A stretch of DNA of 64,000 bases from Psychrilyobacter atlanticus DSM 19335 (GTDB lineage: Bacteria > Fusobacteriota > Fusobacteriia > Fusobacteriales > Fusobacteriaceae): assembly GCF_000426625.1 (NCBI RefSeq), contig NZ_KE384548.1:1082431-1146430 (forward strand), given 5' to 3'. A model generated the notes under the pieces. It did not search any database and was not told where the DNA came from. It worked only from the letters and a program-made list of their open reading frames with translations. Below, one piece after another: positions 27,951-36,433 of the stretch. Each line of letters opens with the position of its first letter. The stretch's first letter is position 1. Both the position numbers and the translations under genes were made by a program.

Positions 27951-27979
27951 AAAATGGAGACTAAACTAGTCTCCATTTT
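27951..27979. terminator. Terminator after the HNH gene, duplicated at 38.55 kb
   Basis: TGGAGACTA pairs with TAGTCTCCA around AAC, with A and T runs. The identical hairpin follows the nitroreductase gene at 38552-38584, and it came with the remnant described next. Confidence 0.85.
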
Positions 27980-27981
27980 CT

Positions 27982-28063
27982 TTATTTTTTAAAAGAATTA
28001 TAAATTACAGTTTCAGTAGTGAGAATATATCTCTAAATTTTTGGAGGTCAAAATGACCAACCT
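27982..28063 (-). pseudogene. Nitroreductase 3'-end remnant
   Basis: On the minus strand the last codons read TETVIYNSFKK-stop, against ETVVYDSFKK-stop in the intact nitroreductase at 38584-39108. Immediately before, in another frame, VGHFDLQKFRDIFSL matches VGHFDPQKIRDIFSLP of the same protein. About 90 bp between the two blocks are deleted. The segment also carries the same downstream terminator. It is thus a decayed duplicate squeezed between the HNH and permease genes. Confidence 0.85.
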
Positions 28064-28064
28064 G

Positions 28065-29468
28065 CTACACTTCCTCTGCCTTAATTTCATTGCTTACTAT
28101 TTTATTCGTAAATGTCGAACCTTCAAACAATGGAGATTCAAATTCCTTATTTCGTCCAATATTAATAAATCCACAGAGAAGAAGGCCGGATAAAAGACCC
28201 CAAGCTGCTCCTCTAGTTGCTATAACAGCAGCCATAATTCCTGCAATTCCCAAATCATTAACTGTTTTTGATTTTAGAACTCCTACTCTAATAGATACAT
28301 ACCCCTGGATAAGCATAGTAGCAGCAAGAGCAATCCCTAATATTGGTTTGACCAGAGTAACAATAGGAAGGAGTAAATACCCAGAAAGAGTTCCATACCT
28401 ATAAGAAATAGCTCCTCCATGAATAGAGTCCATCGTTTCTCTCCCATTTTTATATCTTTCGCAAAGAACTACCTGCATTGCAGCTGCAAGTGGTCCAGAC
28501 ATAGTAAGGTCAGGTCCAAAAATAGACATCAATAAATTTCTTAATCCAAAAATTAAATGAGAACGATTAGGATTATAGTCTATAATCTCATCAGGCCTTT
28601 CTTTGCTGGCATTTTCAAGTAAACATTGAGTCTGAATCATATCTCCAAAAAGTACAATATAACATGATATTACCATAGGAATCCCACTGATAAACATCTT
28701 TAAGGGAGGTAATCCCAATCCAAAGATAGTCCAATTATTAAATAATTCCTTAAATGCAAGATTTGTAATTCCCCACTGGATATTAGGTATACTAGCTTCG
28801 CCTACTAATGGTCCTATAAATATAGCTAATATAATTATAGGAAGAGATCCCATATTTGAAAGGATTTTAGTAAATTTATTGAGATTTCTTTTACTTTTAA
28901 AGTGACTTGAAAATAAAAAATAAAAACCAACACCCATACAAATTACAATGGAGACAGGATATTTTTCAAAATTTCCACCTTTTTTTAATATTGACATGAT
29001 AGCAGAGATTCCTGCACCTAGAATAACCCCTGACTTCATAGCATTGGGGACAATAGATGTAACTTTTTTACCAAGACCTGTAATACCTAAAAAAATAGCT
29101 AATATCCCTAAAGAAAATTGAAACGCTATAAGTGCGTGAACTCTCTCAGGTCCAACAGGGTATTGACTGATATGGAGCATAAGTAATGGAATAGCAGGAG
29201 TTATCCATCCAGGTATAACTGGATCTCCTAAAAGTATATGGGCAAAATATAATATTCCATTTAAAACAACAACGGTCATTGCTACTTCAAAAGGCATTCC
29301 TAGATATTCTTGTAACATAGGAATAGCTCCTAAACATACTGCACATAATAATAATCCTTGAAAAAAATCAACTTTTTCAAACTTTAGATGGATCAATGGT
29401 AATCTTATTTTAAATGGACCAGCAGGGATATAAGGTTGTTCTTTCCCGTACTCTCTTTTCATTGTCAT
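28065..29468 (-). CDS. NCS2/SulP-like permease of the glycyl radical enzyme locus
   Basis: A 467-residue inner-membrane permease with about twelve hydrophobic segments. Pairs of conserved patches, PGWITPAIPLLMLHI, MKSGVILGAGISAIMS and FGPDLTMSGPLAAAMQ, resemble the NCS2/SulP (APC superfamily) fold rather than a TRAP or MFS carrier. The gene ends at the nitroreductase remnant. It lies with glcG-like and the GRE genes on the same strand, so it may import the GRE substrate. The ribosome site is AAGGAGGAAATT. Substrate is inferred from context only. Confidence 0.7.
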   Translation of the reverse strand: MTMKREYGKEQPYIPAGPFKIRLPLIHLKFEKVDFFQGLLLCAVCLGAIPMLQEYLGMPFEVAMTVVVLNGILYFAHILLGDPVIPGWITPAIPLLMLHISQYPVGPERVHALIAFQFSLGILAIFLGITGLGKKVTSIVPNAMKSGVILGAGISAIMSILKKGGNFEKYPVSIVICMGVGFYFLFSSHFKSKRNLNKFTKILSNMGSLPIIILAIFIGPLVGEASIPNIQWGITNLAFKELFNNWTIFGLGLPPLKMFISGIPMVISCYIVLFGDMIQTQCLLENASKERPDEIIDYNPNRSHLIFGLRNLLMSIFGPDLTMSGPLAAAMQVVLCERYKNGRETMDSIHGGAISYRYGTLSGYLLLPIVTLVKPILGIALAATMLIQGYVSIRVGVLKSKTVNDLGIAGIMAAVIATRGAAWGLLSGLLLCGFINIGRNKEFESPLFEGSTFTNKIVSNEIKAEEV

Positions 29469-29577
29469 AATTTCCTCCTTCTTAAACTAGACTGTTATAA
29501 AAATATTGAAATATTTTCAATGCTTTTACAATAATCTATTATAGATTGTTATTTTTTTCTCTATTAATTATAAAAAA

Positions 29578-29997
29578 TTAAAGTTCTAGAGCTTCTAATC
29601 CTGCGGTAGCTACAGCAATATCTTCTTCTACACTTCCCCCACTGACTCCAATTCCACCTATTACCTTTCCATCTACAACTACAGGCAAACCTCCACCAAA
29701 GGGAATAATTCTTCCATTATTCGTATGATTTAATCCAAATAGATCAGATTCTGGCTTTATTTTTTCTGTAAGTTTATCAGTTGCTCTTTTCATTGTTGCT
29801 GCTGTAAATGCTTTATCTGTGGCTATACTAATACTAGTTATAAAAGCTTCCTCCATTCTTTGAGTATAAAGGATATGACCTCCTGCATCTACTACTGAAA
29901 AAACAAAAGACTTACCTATTTCTTCACACTTTTCAAGAGCTTTCTCCCCCATTAATTTTGCTGCTGCTAAAGTTATTATCTTTGTGTCTTTAAACAT
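29578..29997 (-). CDS. GlcG/HbpS-family protein
   Basis: A 139-residue single-domain protein of the GlcG/HbpS (PduO C-terminal-like) family. Landmarks are FSVVDAGGHILYTQRMEEAF, SIATDKAFTAATMKR and GGLPVVVDGKVIGGIGVSGGS. Relatives occur beside diol-dehydratase, glycolate and glycerol catabolic genes, where the role is unclear. It follows the terminator of the operon above and is transcribed on the same strand. Confidence 0.82.
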   Translation of the reverse strand: MFKDTKIITLAAAKLMGEKALEKCEEIGKSFVFSVVDAGGHILYTQRMEEAFITSISIATDKAFTAATMKRATDKLTEKIKPESDLFGLNHTNNGRIIPFGGGLPVVVDGKVIGGIGVSGGSVEEDIAVATAGLEALEL

Positions 29998-30051
29998 ATT
30001 GGCTTCTCCCCTTGTTTAAATTATTAATTTTTATCTTTTCATAATATCTAT

Positions 30052-30096
30052 TAAAAAAACTCCCAAACGTTTAGAAAATTTTCTAAACGCCTGGGA
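30052..30096 (-). terminator. Terminator of the GRE operon
   Basis: TCCCA, then CGTTTAGAAAATTTTCTAAACG, then TGGGA form a long hairpin. On the minus strand it is followed by GGGAGTTTTTTT. It separates the alcohol dehydrogenase gene from the glcG-like gene. Confidence 0.88.
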
Positions 30097-30118
30097 TGTA
30101 TTTTATAAGGTTTTTATT

Positions 30119-31267
30119 TTATAATGCTTTTCTATAAAGTTCGATCATGTCTTTTAGAGTTGTCTGTCTTGGATTTGCTAAGACATTTCCACTCTTCATA
30201 GCATCCTTTGCCATCTCCTCGATCATATCTTCTTTAACTCCTACTTCTGAAAGTGATTTTGGAATTCCAAAATTTTCGTTTAACTTTTTGATCTCTTCTA
30301 CAAGCATCTCTGGTTTGAAATTATTAATCACTTCATTCCCTTCACGGATATAATTATAAATTACTTCATAACGTCCATTATCAGCTAGAGCATTATACTC
30401 CATAACTGTTGGAAGAAGGACTGAATTTGCAACACCATGGGGCACGTGGTAAAACGCACTTACCGGATGACTCATAGCATGAACATTCCCAAGTTTTGCC
30501 CATGCAAATGAGATCCCAGCAAAATTACTTCCTGTCATCATTGCACATGCAGCTTTTTCATCTTTTCTATTTGCTACAAACCTACGAACATTTTTACCGA
30601 TTAATTCCATTGCTTTTTCAGCCATTGTATCTGAAAATGGTGAAGCATTTCTTGAAAGATATGCTTCTATTGCATGGATCAGTGCATCTACACCAGTTGA
30701 AGCTGCAATTGATGCAGGTGCAGTCATAATTAGTTCTGGATCTAAGATTGCATATTTAGGAAGAGTTTCATAACTAATCATTGAAAACTTATAGTTTTTC
30801 TCTTCATCTGTAATTACACATGATGCTGTTGCCTCACTTCCAGTTCCTGCTGTTGTAGGGATTGCAATCATTGGTACAATCGGTCCCGGAACCTTATTCA
30901 TACCTTCATAGTCTCTGATGTCTCCACCATAAGAAGCAAGTACTCCTACAGCTTTTGCAACATCTAATGGACTTCCTCCACCAAGAGCAACAATACTTGT
31001 TGCGCCACACTCTTTATAAGATGCAGTAGCTTCATTTACAACATCTATTGTTGGATTAGGTACTACATCTAGATAAGCTGTACATTTGATTCCGCTAGCT
31101 TCAATGATGTCCTTTACTTTATTTACTACACCTATACTCTCTAAACCACGATCTGAGATTAAAAAAACATGATTTGAATTATTTTCTTTCATGATCTCTG
31201 GAAGTCTCTTTAAGCTTCCTATTCCAAACTCGATATTTTGTGGTATTTTAAATCTAAAATCTTTCAT
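30119..31267 (-). CDS. Iron-containing alcohol dehydrogenase
   Basis: A 382-residue group III alcohol dehydrogenase (DhaT/FucO type). NAD-binding motif ALGGGSPLDVAKA and the iron site with HAMSHPVSAFYHVPHG (His residues) and TGVDALIHAIEAYL are visible. In DhaT it reduces 3-hydroxypropionaldehyde; in a sulfonate pathway the analogous HpfD enzyme reduces 3-sulfopropionaldehyde. Next to a glycyl radical dehydratase it probably reduces the aldehyde formed, regenerating NAD+. Last gene of the GRE operon. Confidence 0.88.
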   Translation of the reverse strand: MKDFRFKIPQNIEFGIGSLKRLPEIMKENNSNHVFLISDRGLESIGVVNKVKDIIEASGIKCTAYLDVVPNPTIDVVNEATASYKECGATSIVALGGGSPLDVAKAVGVLASYGGDIRDYEGMNKVPGPIVPMIAIPTTAGTGSEATASCVITDEEKNYKFSMISYETLPKYAILDPELIMTAPASIAASTGVDALIHAIEAYLSRNASPFSDTMAEKAMELIGKNVRRFVANRKDEKAACAMMTGSNFAGISFAWAKLGNVHAMSHPVSAFYHVPHGVANSVLLPTVMEYNALADNGRYEVIYNYIREGNEVINNFKPEMLVEEIKKLNENFGIPKSLSEVGVKEDMIEEMAKDAMKSGNVLANPRQTTLKDMIELYRKAL

Positions 31268-31343
31268 TATTTTCCTCCTAAAAATGGCTTAACTCCCATA
31301 AAGGGAGCTTACCTTTAAACTCTAAAACTAAATTATTCTATAA

Positions 31344-32231
31344 TTAAGCACCATGTAGTTGCTCGTTAGCCTTTTTATTCTTTACAACGGTATAGATATA
31401 TCCTAGACCAACTACTGTAAGCCCAATAGATGACATCTTAATTAATTCAGGAGTCCATGGAACATTACTCTTAAACATATTTACTCCAATTAACATTAAG
31501 ACAGCGTATACAATACGTAAAAATTGTACTCTGTTGATCTTTTCTAAAAATCTCATACCAAAGAAGAATCCGATTCCAGCCATAGGTAATCCTATAAGTA
31601 GTGCACTTGTTAGATATGCTCTATTTCCTACTGGTACATTGTTATATTGAGCGAAAGCATTCCATACATTAAGGATGCACCATAACCATGTCATTGTATT
31701 ACGGAATTTTTTCTTATCTTTTACTGCTTCTAGTGTATAAACAGTAATTAATGGACCTCCGATAGTAAATGCTCCATGGACAACTCCACCTAATATAAGA
31801 CATCCGTAACGAAAAACTTTTTTTACTGTTGTATCTTCTGCTTCATCCTCTTCTTTTTGTTTAATAACTAGAGGTTTTATGATGTGTTTATGAATATTCA
31901 TAGTTGCAATAACAATGATCATTCCACCAATCCCGATCTTTGCCGTTTGAGGACTAATACTAGTAAATAATTTGTTTCCAATTAAGATTCCTGGTGCACA
32001 AAGAGCTACAATTTTAGCCAAGTCTTTCCAAGAAACATCTTTTCTTCCTTTAATCCCTAGGTAATATAGGAAAGGTAGTGTGATGATCGTACCATACGGT
32101 ACTCCGATAGCCGTTCCTAATATTCCATTTGTTACTGGTGCAGCAATAACAGTACATCCAAATCCTGTAGTCCCTTGAACAAAGAACCCAACAATTTGCA
32201 TTAAACCAACAAGTATAAAATCAAAATTCAT
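31344..32231 (-). CDS. TauE/SafE-family exporter
   Basis: A 295-residue membrane protein with seven to eight hydrophobic segments. The N-terminal repeat FFVQGTTGFGCTVIAAPV and the second-half repeat GVVHGAFTIGGPLITVY are the paired signatures of the TauE/SafE family, which exports sulfite, sulfoacetate or other organosulfur anions. Its position between the GRE and the alcohol dehydrogenase suggests export of the fermentation end product, for example a hydroxyalkanesulfonate. Ribosome site AAAGGGAGAG. Confidence 0.85.
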   Translation of the reverse strand: MNFDFILVGLMQIVGFFVQGTTGFGCTVIAAPVTNGILGTAIGVPYGTIITLPFLYYLGIKGRKDVSWKDLAKIVALCAPGILIGNKLFTSISPQTAKIGIGGMIIVIATMNIHKHIIKPLVIKQKEEDEAEDTTVKKVFRYGCLILGGVVHGAFTIGGPLITVYTLEAVKDKKKFRNTMTWLWCILNVWNAFAQYNNVPVGNRAYLTSALLIGLPMAGIGFFFGMRFLEKINRVQFLRIVYAVLMLIGVNMFKSNVPWTPELIKMSSIGLTVVGLGYIYTVVKNKKANEQLHGA

Positions 32232-32360
32232 ATTTCTCTCCCTTTAAATAATTAAATAATATTATCAATCAAATAGATACAAAGATCTATTTGTCCCCTC
32301 CCCTATGAAAAACATAGGGATCAATAGTTTATATTTTGTAATAATCTTTTTATGTTTCAA

Positions 32361-34898
32361 TTAAAAATTAAGCTCTGTACGTTGAATTAGATCTTTTTGT
32401 AGTGGTTTCCCAAGCTCTACAAAGTAAGCGCTATATCCAGCTACACGTACTAGCATATCTTTATAATTTTCTGGATTTTTTTGTGCTGCTTTCATAGTTT
32501 CAGAACTCATGATGTTAAACTGAACATGCATTCCTTGCTTTGCAATATACTCATCGATGAAACTGATCAAGATGTTAAACTGAACATGCATTCCTTGCTT
32601 TGCAATATACTCATCGATGAAACTGATCAAGATGTCTCTTCCCTCTACTCCTGATACAGCTTCTTCTGGAAATCTTAGATTTAATAAAGTTCCATTACTT
32701 GCAAGACTATGGTCTACCTTTGCTACAGAGTTTACCAGAGCAGTCGGTCCACAGATATCATGAGATCCTCCATCAGTATGTACAGGTCCCATATTATCAG
32801 AGATAGGTTCATTGTTCTTACGACCATCTAGTGATGCATTGGTATATAATCCCATCCCTACATTGGCATTTACTGTATATACCCCTGGACTAAAGTCTCC
32901 ACCTCTAAGGTTTTTTCTCCCTTTTATATGCCTGCAGTAACATTCAAACATAAATTTAAATAGATCATCTGCTGCATCATCATCATTCCCAAAGTGGGGA
33001 ACTTTTGAACTATTTACAAGGGCATATATCTTTTCATGACCTTCCCAATTATCTTTTACAGCTTTAAGTAACTCAGCACCAGTGTAACGTTTGTCATCAA
33101 ACATTAATTTTTTAATAGTAGATAATGAATCTGCACAAGTAGCAATACCACTACCTTGTGGAGCAGTACCATTATACTTAACTCCTCCCTCGGTCATATC
33201 TTTTCCACTTTCAAGACAACCTTCAAAGAAAGCAGAAACATATGGAGTAGGTTTCACTATTCTATGTACATCTTCCATGATGTTTAAACAGCTGCATAGT
33301 TGGTCACACCAGTAAGCAAACTGCTGATCAACACTTTCAAGAACTTCATCAAAACTCTTATAAGTTTCTAAACTCCCGGTATTTGGACCAAGTTCTATCT
33401 CATTTAATGTACGTCCTCCATTAATTACCATTTCCATCATCTTAGCTGTATTTACATAACCTGCATCTAACCAACCAAATTCCTTTCCTGGAAGTGATGG
33501 CTCTACACAACCTACAACACAATAATCTCTTGCCTCTTCTAATGTTACTCCCTTACTTAACATAGCTTTGATTGCTGGGCCATCATTAAAGATCTTTGGA
33601 TGTCCATAACCTGCTCTTGTACATTCAGTTGTTTTAACCTTTAATTCATAAGGCGTATTTTCGTGCATACGTACACAAACCCAAGGGTTCATCATCCTTG
33701 TATGAGCTGATCCTTCTAACATCAACATAGTAAGATCATTTGTTGCATCGTTACCGTCTTTATCTATTCCACCAATAGTAAGACTCTCTCCTCCGAACCC
33801 ACGTCCATTACGGACTTTTACTGTACCTTTATCCTTTAATTTTGTAGGATTATTCATCTTTACATATAATACTTCTATAAGTTCTAAAACAAACTCTTTA
33901 GTAATTTCATTATTTTTCATATCAGCTTCATAGAAAGGATTTAACCACTGGTCCATACGTCCATAAGAGATCGAGTGACCATTCCCTTCTATTTGGATAA
34001 GTGTAGTTGCAAAGTTAAATAACTGTAATGCCTGCCAAAAAGTCTTAGGAGCATCTCCTGATATTACATGACAGTTAGCTGCCATATCTTCTAATTCTTG
34101 TTTTCTCTTTTCATCAGTTTCTACTGCTGCCATATCCTCTGCTAGTTTTGCATAACGAGTGATATATTTTTTAGAAGCTTCTAACATGATAATCGTTGCC
34201 TTATAAAAATCTCTTTTCTCTCCATACTCTGGATCACTCTTACTTAGTTTTGCAAAGTGAGTCTTAGCTTCCTCGATTACTCCACTATATCCCAGTGTCA
34301 TTAGTTTCTTATAATCCATTGCAAAGTGACCTATCCCGGCAAAATGATAGTTATTTGTTTGGAATACTTTTTCTCCTACATGGGAACCCTTCTTTTGCTC
34401 CTCATCTAGTCTTACATTTATAAGATCGTCAGCACACTTCCCTTCCCAATATTTACAAAGTTCTAAAATTTCTTGTTTTTCTTTCTCATTTCTTATATAA
34501 AATTGATCGTTTGAACGTTCCTCAAATGGAGAATTTAATATCTCATCGGTGATCCATTTTACAGAGAATTCAGGATATATTGGTGATGCCTTTGCTGGTG
34601 CTGCTATCTCACCTAAAATTAGATCTTCGTCATAGATACTAAGTGTTGTATTAAGTAATATATTTTCAAAAGCATAGGCACATTGAAGTTTACGTGGAGC
34701 TGATTCATTATTTTGATAAGCTTCTGTTACTAATCTAAATCTTTCTACATCTATATCATATGGTCTATCTAAAAATGTCTGTCTAAGATTATTTACACGT
34801 GGATATGGAGACCAGTCTTCATGATTGACTTGGTAGCCTATACTATATACCTTATCAAAAGCTTCTGTTCCACATGGATTTGTGTTATTCATTTTCAT
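32361..34898 (-). CDS. Glycyl radical enzyme, diol-dehydratase-like
   Basis: A PFL-like glycyl radical enzyme of 845 residues, 20 of which come from an internal duplication. Catalytic Cys464 and Glu466 lie in GCVEPSLPGKEFGWLD, and Asp478 is 14 residues after Cys. His191 (GIGHFAMDY) and His308-Ser309 (GNGHSISYGR) also match the pattern of B12-independent glycerol dehydratase (there H164, H281-S282, C433, E435, D447). The glycyl loop is RVAGYSAYF with Gly821. This favours elimination of water from a vicinal diol. The TauE/SafE neighbour suggests the sulfonate diol DHPS (HpfG-like), while glycerol or propanediol remain possible. Start ATG with GGGGGGAT ribosome site. Confidence 0.88.
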   Translation of the reverse strand: MKMNNTNPCGTEAFDKVYSIGYQVNHEDWSPYPRVNNLRQTFLDRPYDIDVERFRLVTEAYQNNESAPRKLQCAYAFENILLNTTLSIYDEDLILGEIAAPAKASPIYPEFSVKWITDEILNSPFEERSNDQFYIRNEKEKQEILELCKYWEGKCADDLINVRLDEEQKKGSHVGEKVFQTNNYHFAGIGHFAMDYKKLMTLGYSGVIEEAKTHFAKLSKSDPEYGEKRDFYKATIIMLEASKKYITRYAKLAEDMAAVETDEKRKQELEDMAANCHVISGDAPKTFWQALQLFNFATTLIQIEGNGHSISYGRMDQWLNPFYEADMKNNEITKEFVLELIEVLYVKMNNPTKLKDKGTVKVRNGRGFGGESLTIGGIDKDGNDATNDLTMLMLEGSAHTRMMNPWVCVRMHENTPYELKVKTTECTRAGYGHPKIFNDGPAIKAMLSKGVTLEEARDYCVVGCVEPSLPGKEFGWLDAGYVNTAKMMEMVINGGRTLNEIELGPNTGSLETYKSFDEVLESVDQQFAYWCDQLCSCLNIMEDVHRIVKPTPYVSAFFEGCLESGKDMTEGGVKYNGTAPQGSGIATCADSLSTIKKLMFDDKRYTGAELLKAVKDNWEGHEKIYALVNSSKVPHFGNDDDAADDLFKFMFECYCRHIKGRKNLRGGDFSPGVYTVNANVGMGLYTNASLDGRKNNEPISDNMGPVHTDGGSHDICGPTALVNSVAKVDHSLASNGTLLNLRFPEEAVSGVEGRDILISFIDEYIAKQGMHVQFNILISFIDEYIAKQGMHVQFNIMSSETMKAAQKNPENYKDMLVRVAGYSAYFVELGKPLQKDLIQRTELNF
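32511..32630 (-). repeat. Exact 60-bp tandem duplication inside the GRE gene
   Basis: Two identical 60-bp units (32511-32570 and 32571-32630) add 20 residues in frame, repeating ILISFIDEYIAKQGMHVQFN. It lies just before the segment leading to the glycyl loop. GREs have one copy of the G-X-H-X-Q-F-N strand. It is either a real recent duplication or an assembly error. Confidence 0.95.
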
Positions 34899-34929
34899 TA
34901 AAATCCCCCCCTAATATATGTTGTTTTAT

Positions 34930-35880
34930 TTATTCTTTTTCCTTAGTACCTACTAGACAATGAATCCCTCTACTATTAAAATACTGTGCAATTTCATGGA
35001 TGTGTTTTTGAAATGATTCTCTCTCAACTTGAACATCTTCCATCTTATAGGTCATTCCCAGTGAACTATATTTTTCTTCCCCTAGACGCATAAAACTTAA
35101 GAGCTGTAGTGTTCTTACACGACCACCAAGTTCATCTAATATAAAATCTGCTGTGGTTTTGATATTTTCCATATCATCATTTACATTTGGAATAACAGGA
35201 ATTCTTAGAATAAGCTCCTTTCCTTCATCTACAACTTTTTTTAAATTTTTCAAGATCTTTTCATTGTTTGCTCCAGTATATTTCTTATGGATATCTGTAT
35301 CCATATGTTTTATATCTGAAATTACCAGATCGGTATACGGTAATATCTTTTCGATCTCCTTCCAGTCACCATAGAAGCTAGATTCAAAACAGGTATGAAT
35401 TTCTTCATCTTTGCAGGCCTTAAAAAGTTCTGCTACAAAGTCACTTTGAAGTAATGGTTCCCCTCCGGAGACTGTAACCCCACCACCAGAACGCTCATAA
35501 TAACCCTTGTCCTTACAAATTTCTTTCATACACTCTTCTACAGACATAGATTTACCCCATTGTTTGATTGCATCTGAAGGGCAGGCATTATAACAAGCAA
35601 GCCAATCTGTAGATTTACCAGGATCTATAGAAGTCAGTTTACCATCTGTAAAAGTCAGCATACTTTTATCAGAACAGACCTCTTCACACGAACCACATTT
35701 TTCACGGGAAATACATTTACTCTTATATACACCTGGTTCTATAGAAGCCTTAAAACTCTCAGGATTTCCACACCAATCACATCGGAGGGGACATCCTTTT
35801 AAAAATAACTCTGTACGGATTCCAGGTCCGTCATGTATTGTAAAACGCTGAATATTGAAAATAATTCCTTTCTGTAACAT
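34930..35880 (-). CDS. Glycyl radical enzyme activase (radical SAM)
   Basis: A 316-residue activating enzyme. The radical SAM cluster motif is GCPLRCDWCGNPE (C-X3-C-X2-C). A ferredoxin-like insert with CISREKCGSCEEVC and CYNACPSDA binds additional 4Fe-4S clusters, typical of activases for glycerol, choline and sulfonate GREs. SAM-binding GGG-type motif is VTVSGGEPLLQ. The ORF extends seven codons upstream, but GGAGGAGGTGATC directly precedes the ATG at 35880. First gene of the operon. Confidence 0.92.
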   Translation of the reverse strand: MLQKGIIFNIQRFTIHDGPGIRTELFLKGCPLRCDWCGNPESFKASIEPGVYKSKCISREKCGSCEEVCSDKSMLTFTDGKLTSIDPGKSTDWLACYNACPSDAIKQWGKSMSVEECMKEICKDKGYYERSGGGVTVSGGEPLLQSDFVAELFKACKDEEIHTCFESSFYGDWKEIEKILPYTDLVISDIKHMDTDIHKKYTGANNEKILKNLKKVVDEGKELILRIPVIPNVNDDMENIKTTADFILDELGGRVRTLQLLSFMRLGEEKYSSLGMTYKMEDVQVERESFQKHIHEIAQYFNSRGIHCLVGTKEKE

Positions 35881-36028
35881 TTGATCACCTCCTCCAAACA
35901 TTAATTTTCAAAAATAATTAATTCACATTATTGAAAACAATCTAACTATATTTTAGATATTTTCATATTGTTACTGAATTTCGAAAGAACTTAATCTTTA
36001 TATTTTGTTATTTTTTTATCTTGCTAAA

Positions 36029-36073
36029 ATTATATCCTAAAATTAAAATAAAAGTGTCTCTTTAGGACACTTT
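36029..36073 (-). promoter_or_regulatory. Activator-type promoter of the GRE operon
   Basis: On the minus strand TATAAT lies at 36034-36029 with no good -35 hexamer. A perfect 8-bp inverted repeat, AAAGTGTC, 7 nt, GACACTTT (36051-36073), is centred about 40 bp upstream of the predicted transcription start. This is the geometry of a class II activator site for a Crp/Fnr-type protein, and such a gene is divergent here. The 5' leader would be about 140 nt. Confidence 0.55.
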
Positions 36074-36433
36074 AAATTCAAAATTTCACTTTTTATTCTA
36101 GTTTATATATATTTTTTTTCTCCTAATCATACTTTTAGTCATTTTTATTTAAAAAAAATAAAAAAATCATTTTTTAGACGTTAAAATTTACCGAAAAACA
36201 ACTAAATTCATCTAATATCTCTTGAAAATAAAATTAATTAAGATATTGATGTGTAATTTTTAACATAGTTATATATCATTATATACTAATATCTATTTAA
36301 AAGCTGTAATAAATGTTACCGAATATTTAAATTAAATCTGTTATAATATAATTGAGTTTATTTTAAATAGCGTTGTATAATTAAATATACATAATAAATA
36401 TTTAGAATTTTTCTAAGAGGAGGAGGAATTAAT

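Noticed and set aside
32361..34898. Isethionate sulfite-lyase (IslA) for the glycyl radical enzyme
   Set aside because: The His and Asp pattern fits diol dehydratases, and no sulfoacetaldehyde route genes are nearby. A tree is still needed to exclude it.
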